The notes under the pieces are model-generated. The model did not search any database. It was given only the letters and a program-made list of their open reading frames with translations, and had not been told where the DNA came from. Both the position numbers and the translations under genes were made by a program. Shown here piece by piece: positions 17,455 through 24,285 of a stretch of DNA of 64,000 nt. The stretch is from the NCBI GenBank assembly GCA_963667605.2, contig CAXXUZ010000001.1, positions 310,001 through 374,000 on the forward strand, written 5' to 3'. This DNA comes from JADLGL01 sp963667605. GTDB taxonomy: Bacteria; Pseudomonadota; Alphaproteobacteria; Rhizobiales; Kaistiaceae. The first letter of the stretch is position 1. Each line of letters starts with the position of its first letter.

Positions 17455-18600
17455 GTGGATAAAATTTGACGTTTGAATCCCGCGAGGGATTCTCGCCGGG
17501 CACGTTGTGTGCGAGTCTGGCGCATGCGGCCAGGAATCATCGTCGATGTGAGCACCGCCGACCGTGCTCGTCTCGAAGCGGTCGTTGCGGACCGGAACAG
17601 CCGGCAGAAACACGTGTGGCGGGCACGGATCGTCCTTCTGAGCGGGGATGGTCTCGGCACGGTCGAGATCATGCGCCGCACCGGCAAGAGCAAGACAGCG
17701 GTTTGGCGTTGGCAGGAGCGCTTCATGCACGAGGGTGTCGAGGGGTTGCTGCGGGACAAGACGCGACCCTCGCGCGTTCCGCCGCTCGGCCGGGAAATCG
17801 CTGACCGCGTCGTCGCGCTGACGCTGAGTGCGCCGCGCCACGAGGCGACACATTGGACGGCGCCGGCGATGGCCAAGACGGTCGGCATCAGCGTCAGCGC
17901 GGTACAGCGCATCTGGCGGGCGCACGGGCTTCAGCCCCACCGGGTCCGGCAGTTCAAGCTGTCGCGTGACCCGGAGTTCATTCCCAAGCTGCGGGACATC
18001 GTCGGCCTTTATGTCGATCCGCCGGCGCACGCCGTTGTCCTGTCGGTTGACGAGAAGAGCCAGATCCAGGCGCTCGACCGCACCCAACCCGGGCTGCCGA
18101 TGAAGACGGGACGCGCGGGCACGATGACGCATGACTACAAGCGGCACGGCACGACCACGCTGTTCGCCGCGCTGAACGTGCTCGAAGGGCGTGTCATCGG
18201 CCGGTGCATGCAGCGCCATCGACACCAAGAGTTCATTCGCTTCCTCAACGCCATCGAGGCCGACGTGCCCGCGGGAAAGCTGGTCCATGTGATCCTCGAC
18301 AACTACGCCGCCCACAAGCATCCCAAGGTCCGCGGGTGGCTTACGCGCCATCCGCGGACCTTCTTCCACTTCACCCCAACATCCTGCTCCTGGCTCAACG
18401 CCGTCGAAGGTTTCTTCGCAAAGCTCGCAAAGCAACGTCTCAAGCGCGGCGTCTTCCACTCGATCGTCGATCTCCAGGCCACCATCAACCGCTTCCTCGA
18501 ACACACCAACAACGATCCGCAGCCCTTCATCTGGACAAAGGATCCCGACGAAATCATCGCCGCTGTCAGATGCGGGCATCAAGCGTTAGATTCCATCCAC
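17455..18600 (+). mobile_element. IS630-family element, copy A
   Basis: The element is 1146 bp, flanked by a duplicated TA (17453-17454 and 18601-18602). The termini are inverted repeats starting GTGGAT (GTGGATAAAATTTGACG versus GTGGATGGAATCTAACG). An identical-length copy lies inverted at 21820-22965. The inferred target in both cases is CTAG. Confidence 0.92.
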
Positions 18601-18603
18601 TAG
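17524..18603 (+). CDS. IS630-family transposase
   Basis: This is a Tc1/mariner-type DDE transposase of about 359 residues from MRPGIIVDVS; an earlier in-frame ATG at 17473 lies near the terminal repeat. An N-terminal helix-turn-helix (VEIMRRTGKSKTAVWRWQ) is followed by the DDE residues in LSVDEKSQIQ, VILDNYAAH and LNAVEGFF. The stop codon TAG is not inside the element: it is made of the duplicated TA plus the G of the CTAG target. It is intact and almost identical to copy B. Confidence 0.92.
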   Translation: MRPGIIVDVSTADRARLEAVVADRNSRQKHVWRARIVLLSGDGLGTVEIMRRTGKSKTAVWRWQERFMHEGVEGLLRDKTRPSRVPPLGREIADRVVALTLSAPRHEATHWTAPAMAKTVGISVSAVQRIWRAHGLQPHRVRQFKLSRDPEFIPKLRDIVGLYVDPPAHAVVLSVDEKSQIQALDRTQPGLPMKTGRAGTMTHDYKRHGTTTLFAALNVLEGRVIGRCMQRHRHQEFIRFLNAIEADVPAGKLVHVILDNYAAHKHPKVRGWLTRHPRTFFHFTPTSCSWLNAVEGFFAKLAKQRLKRGVFHSIVDLQATINRFLEHTNNDPQPFIWTKDPDEIIAAVRCGHQALDSIH

Positions 18604-18754
18604 CAGGTCCAAGGCGGGGAGTCCCTAGGAGGTGCGTGGCGCGCCATCGCTCCGGCAAGGATGCGCGGCCTTTTTGTTGGAGCCGGCCTGAGGCTCTTGC
18701 GTTGCAGCAACCGGGCTCAACCAAAACCCGCTCTCGGCTTGAGTTGATCGGCTT

Positions 18755-19615
18755 CTAGCCAAGGCTCTGGGTCTTGGCCCAGTCGGCAAAGCGCAACCAG
18801 TTCACATCGCTGAACTCTCGACGCAACCCATCGATATCAGCCGAGTACCCGACTGCATTGAGCCATTCGAACATCACTGCCGTGTCCTCGCTTTGCGTAC
18901 GCAATCCGGCGATCAGCAATTCAGAGTATTTGATTGTTCTGCCGAGCGCCTCCGATAGTTGCCGAGCCATTTCGGCGCCGCTGAGTTCATCCCCGACGAT
19001 ATCGTAGCGCTCACCAACCACCTTCTCACCTCGCTCGAATAGCGCGACAGCGAACTCACCGATGTTGCGGACGGCGATTTGTTGCAACGGGCGGTCGCCG
19101 GGCATCGCCATGCCAAAGGATTCGGTTTTAACAACGTCGATGTTCCAGGGCGCGAAAACGTTGTCCATGAAATATGCGGGCGCACTTACGGTCACCGGCG
19201 CGCCGATTTCACGGGCGTATCGCTCGACCCTATATTTGCTATCGAAATGCGGGATGCCGGTGTTCCGATCTGCGCCGCCGACCGAACTCAGCACGACATG
19301 GCCGACATTATCCGCTTTGGCGGCATCGAGCATGTTTCGGCCCATGTGCACTTCACCATCGACACCCTTCTCAAAGAACGTCGTCATCAAATAGGCTCCA
19401 TCGACACCGGCCATTGCGCGCCGCAGAGCCGCGGGGTCGGCCATGTCGCCGGGGACCACCTCAACTCCGCGCTTGGCCAGCGCAGCAGCACCGTCCGCTT
19501 GAGGGTCTCGGGCCATCGTCCGTGCTTCGTGACCTCGCTCAAGCAGCGCGCTGATCACCGCGCCGCCCTGGTTGCCGGCACCGCCGGCCACAAATATCCG
19601 CTTCTTCGCAATCAT
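18755..19615 (-). CDS. NmrA-like NAD(P)-binding oxidoreductase
   Basis: This 286-residue protein has the Rossmann motif GGAGNQGG near residues 9-16, as in NmrA-type atypical short-chain reductases and quinone reductase-like proteins. VVLSSVGGADR and the H-F-D-S-K-YRVE region (near 130-145) fit the family. The start ATG at 19615 has GAAGGAAAC just upstream, and the more upstream in-frame ATG lacks a site. It may act as a redox-sensing regulator or reductase; the substrate is unknown. It lies between the inverted IS630 copies and diverges from the collagen-like gene. Confidence 0.8.
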   Translation of the reverse strand: MIAKKRIFVAGGAGNQGGAVISALLERGHEARTMARDPQADGAAALAKRGVEVVPGDMADPAALRRAMAGVDGAYLMTTFFEKGVDGEVHMGRNMLDAAKADNVGHVVLSSVGGADRNTGIPHFDSKYRVERYAREIGAPVTVSAPAYFMDNVFAPWNIDVVKTESFGMAMPGDRPLQQIAVRNIGEFAVALFERGEKVVGERYDIVGDELSGAEMARQLSEALGRTIKYSELLIAGLRTQSEDTAVMFEWLNAVGYSADIDGLRREFSDVNWLRFADWAKTQSLG

Positions 19616-19829
19616 GAAGTTTCCTTCGAACTCGGCCTTTTTCAATTCAAGCCTGGGTGGCGCTGATCGCATCTGCCTGCCATGAGGATCACCTCGCCCG
19701 AGGACATAACCGCCGGCGGTGGATTTCATCAACCTTCCTGATCCTCTGTTTCACTCGTGCCCGAACCGCCACCCGAGCGTCCGCTCCTCGAGCGGCCGTC
19801 AAAAGTGTGTCCAAGTGCGCGCGACATCG

Positions 19830-19858
19830 TTGTCAGCAGGCGGAGGTGAGGGTAGAAT
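19830..19858 (+). promoter_or_regulatory. Sigma70-type promoter of the collagen-like gene
   Basis: TTGTCA at 19830-19835, a 17-base spacer and TAGAAT at 19853-19858 form a good housekeeping promoter about 70 bases before the collagen-like start. The rest of the 19616-19926 gap shows nothing else that I can support. Confidence 0.55.
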
Positions 19859-19926
19859 TCGTCCAAGAGAATTTACCGGAAAAAATGATCCAGGAACGAG
19901 CGCGCTGACGCTCAATGGGGGGTTTG

Positions 19927-21003
19927 ATGGCGTATCCCAGACGATTCATCGCCGGAGTGGCAATTGCGCTGGTCGGGTTGGTTACGCCGGCCCTGGCCGA
20001 AATCACGATCATTCGAGCCGAGATTACCGGTGGTCGTTTGGTGATTTCCGGTCGAACAGAGGTTGGCAATCAAGAGGTCCGGCTTGACCAGACCTCCCAT
20101 CTCACGATCAGCAGCCCGAACGGGTCCTTCCTTTTCGAAGTCTCTTATCTGCCTCCCGACTGTGTCGTCTCGATCGTCACCGACGATGACAGGATCGATG
20201 ACGTTCTAATTGGCAATTGTAGCTTGCCGGGAGCGCAAGGTGCGGCCGGACCACAGGGAGAGCAAGGACCTGCCGGAGCCGCTGGACAGGCGGGACCACA
20301 GGGCGTCGCTGGACTGGCGGGACCGCAGGGCGAGGCTGGAGCGGCGGGACCGCAAGGCATCGCAGGATTGTTGGGACCTGCGGGGCGGCAAGGCGAGAGA
20401 GGACTGCGAGGACCTGCCGGACCACAGGGAGAGCAAGGACCACAGGGCGTCGCTGGACTGGCGGGACCGCAGGGCGAGGCTGGAGTAGCCGGGCCGCAAG
20501 GTGATGCCGGAGCCGCGGGACCGCAAGGTGTCGCAGGACTGGTGGGACCTGAAGGGGAAGCTGGAGCGGCTGGGGTTGCCGGAGACGAAGGGCCTGCTGG
20601 GCCGCAAGGCCAGCGCGGCCCACAGGGGCTCCGCGGTGAGGCCGGGCCGGAGGGGCCGCAGGGAATCGCCGGACCTATTGGCCCGGTCGGACCGCAAGGT
20701 GACGCCGGCATAGCTGGAGCGAACCTCTTCGTCCATGAGCCGACCGGAGGCATCAAGGTCTGCGTCGGAATGATTCGTTGGGGCGGCCGTGCCGCCAATC
20801 CGCAGCCGCAGGAGAACTACGTTATGATCGTTCCGAACACATGGACCCGGCAGGATTGCAATGATGCGTTCGCGGCTTATGCCGGGCCGCCGGAAGGCGG
20901 CGCGCGTGGCGGTGCCATTCGAATCGGCTGCATGTTCCCCGCCGAGCCCATCGTAGTCTGGGAGGGCGACCCTGCCTTCGAGCCGCGCAGCTGCGGCTGG
21001 TAG
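19927..21003 (+). CDS. Secreted collagen-like Gly-X-Y repeat protein
   Basis: The protein has about 358 residues. A signal peptide (MAYPRRFIAGVAIALVGLVT, then PALA) leads a small beta-rich N-terminal domain of about 75 residues, then about 55 uninterrupted Gly-X-Y triplets (many GPQ, GEA, GVA), then a C-terminal domain of about 95 residues with four cysteines (CVGMIRWGG, CNDAF, GCMFP, SCGW). Such proteins form triple helices at the cell surface. The C-terminal domain may be the trimerisation or binding head; that is inference. ATG at 19927 follows a GGGGGG site; an ATG at 19915 is possible. The promoter is at 19830. It lies between inverted IS630 copies. Confidence 0.85.
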   Translation: MAYPRRFIAGVAIALVGLVTPALAEITIIRAEITGGRLVISGRTEVGNQEVRLDQTSHLTISSPNGSFLFEVSYLPPDCVVSIVTDDDRIDDVLIGNCSLPGAQGAAGPQGEQGPAGAAGQAGPQGVAGLAGPQGEAGAAGPQGIAGLLGPAGRQGERGLRGPAGPQGEQGPQGVAGLAGPQGEAGVAGPQGDAGAAGPQGVAGLVGPEGEAGAAGVAGDEGPAGPQGQRGPQGLRGEAGPEGPQGIAGPIGPVGPQGDAGIAGANLFVHEPTGGIKVCVGMIRWGGRAANPQPQENYVMIVPNTWTRQDCNDAFAAYAGPPEGGARGGAIRIGCMFPAEPIVVWEGDPAFEPRSCGW

Positions 21004-21134
21004 AGCCTAGTCGGTTATTGCAAAGGCCGACCTCACGAATGGAGGACGCAGCCTGTCGGCAAGGCGCGCGGCACCAGCGTTCACGAAAGCCAGGCGCTGA
21101 TTCTCGAAAGGCAAGCTGCCAGGACTTCTGAATT

Positions 21135-21184
21135 CTTCTCGTTCCTCGCTCCGCTCGCATGCGAGCGGAGCGAGGAACGAGAAG
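21135..21184. repeat. Perfect 50-bp palindrome
   Basis: Two 25-base arms meet with no spacer. The left arm is 21135-21159 and starts CTTCTCGTTCCTCGC; the right arm ends GCGAGGAACGAGAAG. No T-run follows, so it is not a standard terminator. It sits exactly where the recognisable carboxypeptidase remnant begins, 130 bases after the collagen-like stop. Confidence 0.9.
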
Positions 21185-21224
21185 GGTCTGGCTTGGTCAG
21201 CAGGCAATCTTCGTCGGGTTGCAC

Positions 21225-21696
21225 TTCAGGTCAAGCCAGGATTCATTCGGGTGGATGCCGACGAAGTTACCTCCCGGCCCATGTACTGCTCTGATTCGAA
21301 ATCGAGAAGGCCATGATCTCGGGGGACCTCTCCGTCGGCGAACTGCCAACGGCTTTCAACGCGGCAGTCAAGGAATTCCTCGATCTCGAAGTTCCGGACG
21401 ACCGACGCGGTTGCCTTCAAGACATCCATTGGTTCGCTGGCGCGTTTGGCTACTTCCCAACATATCTTGTCGGCGCCCTCGCCGCTGCACAACTCTACGA
21501 GGCGGCAAGCGCATCAATTTCAGACTTGCCGGCCGCTCTGAAAGAAGGCGACTTCGGCCCGCTGGTCGATTGGCTTCGAGAGAACATCCACTCCAATGGC
21601 AGTTTGCTTGATTGGGAGGAATTGATAGTAGCCGCCACCGGCAAACCGCTAGGATTTGATAGTTTCCTGCGCCATCTTCAGCAGCGGTATCTCTAG
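21225..21696 (+). pseudogene. M32 (Taq-type) carboxypeptidase, C-terminal remnant
   Basis: The main frame (21313-21696) carries GCLQDIHWFAGAFGYFPTY and DWLRENIHSNGS, hallmarks of the C-terminus of M32 metallocarboxypeptidases. Upstream, VKPGFIRVDADEVTSR and then HVLL-stop-FEIEKAM continue the same family but with a frameshift near 21288 and a TGA where the family has Arg. The N-terminal two thirds, including the HEXXH zinc motif, are missing. The remnant begins at the palindrome. Confidence 0.75.
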
Positions 21697-21744
21697 TGAC
21701 CAAGCCATGATTATCATCTCTCGGCCGCAAGGCGACGTAAGATC

Positions 21745-21819
21745 ATGACCGACACACTTACGGCGGTGATAACCGGCGCCAGCCAGGGCATTGGTCTCGA
21801 GGTAGCGCGTCAGCTTCTA
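21745..21819 (+). pseudogene. Short-chain dehydrogenase N-terminal fragment
   Basis: The sequence reads MTDTLTAVITGASQGIGLEV (then ARQLL), with the TGASxGIG coenzyme motif of SDR enzymes, and is cut at the TA target of IS630 copy B. The sequence on the far side of the IS does not continue an SDR, so the rest of the gene is gone. Confidence 0.65.
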
Positions 21820-22896
21820 GTGGATGGAATCTAACGCTTGATGCCCGCATCTGACAGCGGCGATGATTTCGTCGGGATCCTTTGTCCAGATGAAGGGCTG
21901 CGGATCGTTGTTGGTGTGTTCGAGGAGGCGGTTGATGGTGGCCTGGAGATCGACGATCGAGTGGAAGACGCCGCGCTTGAGACGTTGCTTTGCGAGCTTT
22001 GCGAAGAAACCTTCGACGGCGTTGAGCCAGGAGCAGGATGTTGGGGTGAAGTGGAAGAAAAAGCGCGGATGGCGCGTAAGCCACCCGCGGACCTTGGGAT
22101 GCTTGTGGGCGGCGTAGTTGTCGAGGATCACATGGACCAGCTTTCCCGCGGGCACGTCGGCCTCGATGGCGTTGAGGAAGCGAATGAACTCTTGGTGTCG
22201 ATGGCGCTGCATGCACCGGCCGATGACACGCCCTTCGAGCACGTTCAGCGCGGCGAACAGCGTGGTCGTGCCGTGCCGCTTGTAGTCATGCGTCATCGTG
22301 CCCGCGCATCCCGTCTTCATCGGCAGCCCGGGTTGGGTGCGGTCGAGCGCCTGGATCTGGCTCTTCTCGTCAACCGACAGGACAACGGCGTGCGCCGGCG
22401 GATCGACATAAAGGCCGACGATGTCCCGCAGCTTGGGAATGAACTCCGGGTCACGCGACAGCTTGAACTGCCGGACCCGGTGGGGCTGAAGCCCGTGCGC
22501 CCGCCAGATGCGCTGTACCGCGCTGACGCTGATGCCGACCGTCTTGGCCATCGCCGGCGCCGTCCAATGTGTCGCCTCGTGGCGCGGCGCACTCAGCGTC
22601 AGCGCGACGACGCGGTCAGCGATTTCCCGGCCGAGCGGCGGAACGCGCGAGGGTCGCGTCTTGTCCCGCAGCAACCCCTCGACACCCTCGTGCATGAAGC
22701 GCTCCTGCCAACGCCAAACCGCTGTCTTGCTCTTGCCGGTGCGGCGCATGATCTCGACCGTGCCGAGACCATCCCCGCTCAGAAGGACGATCCGTGCCCG
22801 CCACACGTGTTTCTGCCGGCTGTTCCGGTCCGCAACGACCGCTTCGAGACGAGCACGGTCGGCGGTACTCACATCGACGATGATTCCTGGCCGCAT
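21817..22896 (-). CDS. IS630-family transposase
   Basis: This has the same protein and motifs as copy A, with a handful of substitutions (for example MKTGCAG versus MKTGRAG, and HPRFFFHF versus HPRTFFHF). It starts at MRPGIIVDVS. The stop TAG again consists of the duplicated TA plus the flanking G outside the element. It is intact. With copy A in inverse orientation, recombination between the two would flip the interval. Confidence 0.92.
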   Translation of the reverse strand: MRPGIIVDVSTADRARLEAVVADRNSRQKHVWRARIVLLSGDGLGTVEIMRRTGKSKTAVWRWQERFMHEGVEGLLRDKTRPSRVPPLGREIADRVVALTLSAPRHEATHWTAPAMAKTVGISVSAVQRIWRAHGLQPHRVRQFKLSRDPEFIPKLRDIVGLYVDPPAHAVVLSVDEKSQIQALDRTQPGLPMKTGCAGTMTHDYKRHGTTTLFAALNVLEGRVIGRCMQRHRHQEFIRFLNAIEADVPAGKLVHVILDNYAAHKHPKVRGWLTRHPRFFFHFTPTSCSWLNAVEGFFAKLAKQRLKRGVFHSIVDLQATINRLLEHTNNDPQPFIWTKDPDEIIAAVRCGHQALDSIH

Positions 22897-22965
22897 GCGC
22901 CAGACTCGCACACGACGTGCCCGGCGAGAATCCCTCGCGGGATTCAAACGTCAAATTTTATCCAC
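21820..22965 (-). mobile_element. IS630-family element, copy B
   Basis: The element is 1146 bp, inverted relative to copy A, with TA duplicated at 21818-21819 and 22966-22967. The flanks give the target CTAG, as in copy A. The two copies bracket 3.2 kb holding the reductase, the collagen-like gene and two gene remnants. Confidence 0.92.
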
Positions 22966-22967
22966 TA

Positions 22968-23247
22968 GTTTGCATGTCAGAGGTCTCTTTGGGCGGAATT
23001 GCCAAGCTAGTGGAACCAATAGTCGGATGGATCAAGACGCGGGTCCGGGTGCCGCGCAGTTTGCCGGTCGCCTCCGCGTGAGCGATTCGGGTCACAGCGA
23101 GCGCCAAGCCTCGATCCGTCCCGAGAAGCCGAGCAAGTTGGTCTCGCCGAGCAAGCGATCGGGCTTGTCGAGCGGGCGAAATCGAGAACAACAATTGGCT
23201 ACCCGCACAAACAAGTTAGCCAAAACGAGGGGTAAGCGATTGAAATC
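22968..23247. other. No gene recognised
   Basis: Open frames exist on both strands but none shows a family motif or convincing start. The sequence lies between IS630 copy B and the terminator of the tRNA gene and is probably decayed. Confidence 0.35.
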
Positions 23248-23268
23248 CCTTTCGTCAAAACGAAGGGT
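23248..23268 (-). terminator. Hairpin just after the tRNA-Ile gene
   Basis: Read on the minus strand, CCCTTCGT-TTTG-ACGAAAGGG (one bulged base) begins directly after the encoded CCA and is followed by ATTTC. It is a plausible terminator for the tRNA transcript. Confidence 0.55.
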
Positions 23269-23343
23269 GGTGGGCCCGGCAGGACTCGAACCTGCAACCA
23301 GACCGTTATGAGCGGCCGGCTCTAACCATTGAGCTACGGGCCC
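23269..23343 (-). tRNA. tRNA-Ile with CAT anticodon (lysidine type)
   Basis: This 75-base tRNA has the acceptor stem GGGCCCG/CGGGCCC, D arm AGCTC...GAGC, anticodon loop CTCATAA, T arm TGCAG-GTTCGAG-TCCTGC, discriminator A and encoded CCA. The anticodon CAT alone fits Met or Ile. The GGGCCCGTAGCTCA start and the T arm match the tRNA-Ile whose CAU is modified to lysidine-AU to read AUA. No intron or oddity is seen. Confidence 0.85.
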
Positions 23344-23502
23344 TCGGCGGAAGCCGCGAAGAGATGCCGCCGATTGCCCCCTTATACGTAGGGCGCGAAA
23401 GCCGGGGCAAGAGGAACGGCGGCCGCCGACGCCGTATTGCCGACTCAAACCACCACCAATTTCCCGGTTCGGGATGCTGGCCCGGCCAAAGGAGTCCTGT
23501 CA

Positions 23503-24198
23503 ATGAAACGGATCGCCCTTTTTGTCTCATTGTTGCTTTTGGTGGGGGTGCCCGCGGCGGCCCAGAACGACCTGCAAACGGCAACGCTGACGGCCGCCGG
23601 CACCGGGGTCATCTTTGCCGCGCCCGACATCATGATCGTCGACATCGGAGTCACCAATCGCGGCGAGCGATTGGCTGAAGCACTCGATGCCAACAGCACC
23701 GACATGCAGGCGGTGATCGACAGCGTTCTCGCCGCTGGCGTCGATGCGGCTGACATCGTGACCTCCGGCTTCTCGATTGGCCCGATCTACTCGACTCGAC
23801 GGCCAGACGACAACAATGAGCCGCTGAGGATCATTGGCTATAGCGTTAGCAACGAAGTGACTGTCCGGATCGGCGATCCGGCCGCTGCTGGCGATATTCT
23901 CGACCAAGTGGTGGCCGCCGGCGCCAACCAGGTGAACGGCATCCGGTTCGAGATTGCCGACCCTGAACCATTGCGGGACCAGGCGCTCCAGGCGGCGATC
24001 ATCGACGCTAGGCGGGTGGCCGAATTGATGGCCGAGGCAGCTGACGTGCAATTGGTGCGGGTGTTGTCGGTGTCGACTTTTGCCAACGCACAGCCGCAAT
24101 TCGAGCTGTCGATGGTCAGGGCCGCGGTGCCGATCGTCGGTGGCGAGCAGGGGATCAGCGCCACCGCCACGATTGTGTTCGAGATCGCCCCGAGATAG
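23503..24198 (+). CDS. Periplasmic SIMPL-domain (DUF541) protein
   Basis: This 231-residue protein has a signal peptide (MKRIALFVSLLLLVGVPAAA). The SIMPL domain follows, with the usual TAAGTGVIFAAPDIMIVDIG start and the GYSVSNEVTVRI and NGIRFEIADPEPLRDQAL segments. The family is oligomeric and periplasmic, with roles suggested in oxidative or envelope stress. I chose the ATG at 23503, which follows AAAGGAGTC and begins the signal peptide. A hairpin overlaps the stop codon. The secreted caspase gene follows 87 bases later on the same strand. Confidence 0.87.
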   Translation: MKRIALFVSLLLLVGVPAAAQNDLQTATLTAAGTGVIFAAPDIMIVDIGVTNRGERLAEALDANSTDMQAVIDSVLAAGVDAADIVTSGFSIGPIYSTRRPDDNNEPLRIIGYSVSNEVTVRIGDPAAAGDILDQVVAAGANQVNGIRFEIADPEPLRDQALQAAIIDARRVAELMAEAADVQLVRVLSVSTFANAQPQFELSMVRAAVPIVGGEQGISATATIVFEIAPR

Positions 24199-24220
24199 GA
24201 GCGGCTGAGCCGCTCCTTGT
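24198..24220 (+). terminator. Hairpin after the SIMPL gene
   Basis: GGAGCGGCT-G-AGCCGCTCC begins on the last base of the TAG stop and is followed by TTGT. The stem is strong and the T-run weak, so partial termination before the caspase gene is possible. Confidence 0.4.
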
Positions 24221-24285
24221 CGCGCATCGAACGGCCGATATAATTGCCCTGAGCCCCGGTTCGGCGGGGTAGACCGGAGTCGGTA

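Noticed and set aside
17473..18603. Long antisense frame over the IS630 transposase (also over copy B)
   Set aside because: It is the exact mirror of the transposase and arises from its codon bias.
20145..20798. Long proline-rich frame opposite the collagen-like gene
   Set aside because: It is the mirror of the Gly-X-Y repeats, which lack stops on the other strand; it has no start signals or domain.
22958..23194. 78-codon minus-strand frame beside IS630 copy B
   Set aside because: It has no start signal or recognisable family, and it runs into the IS end.
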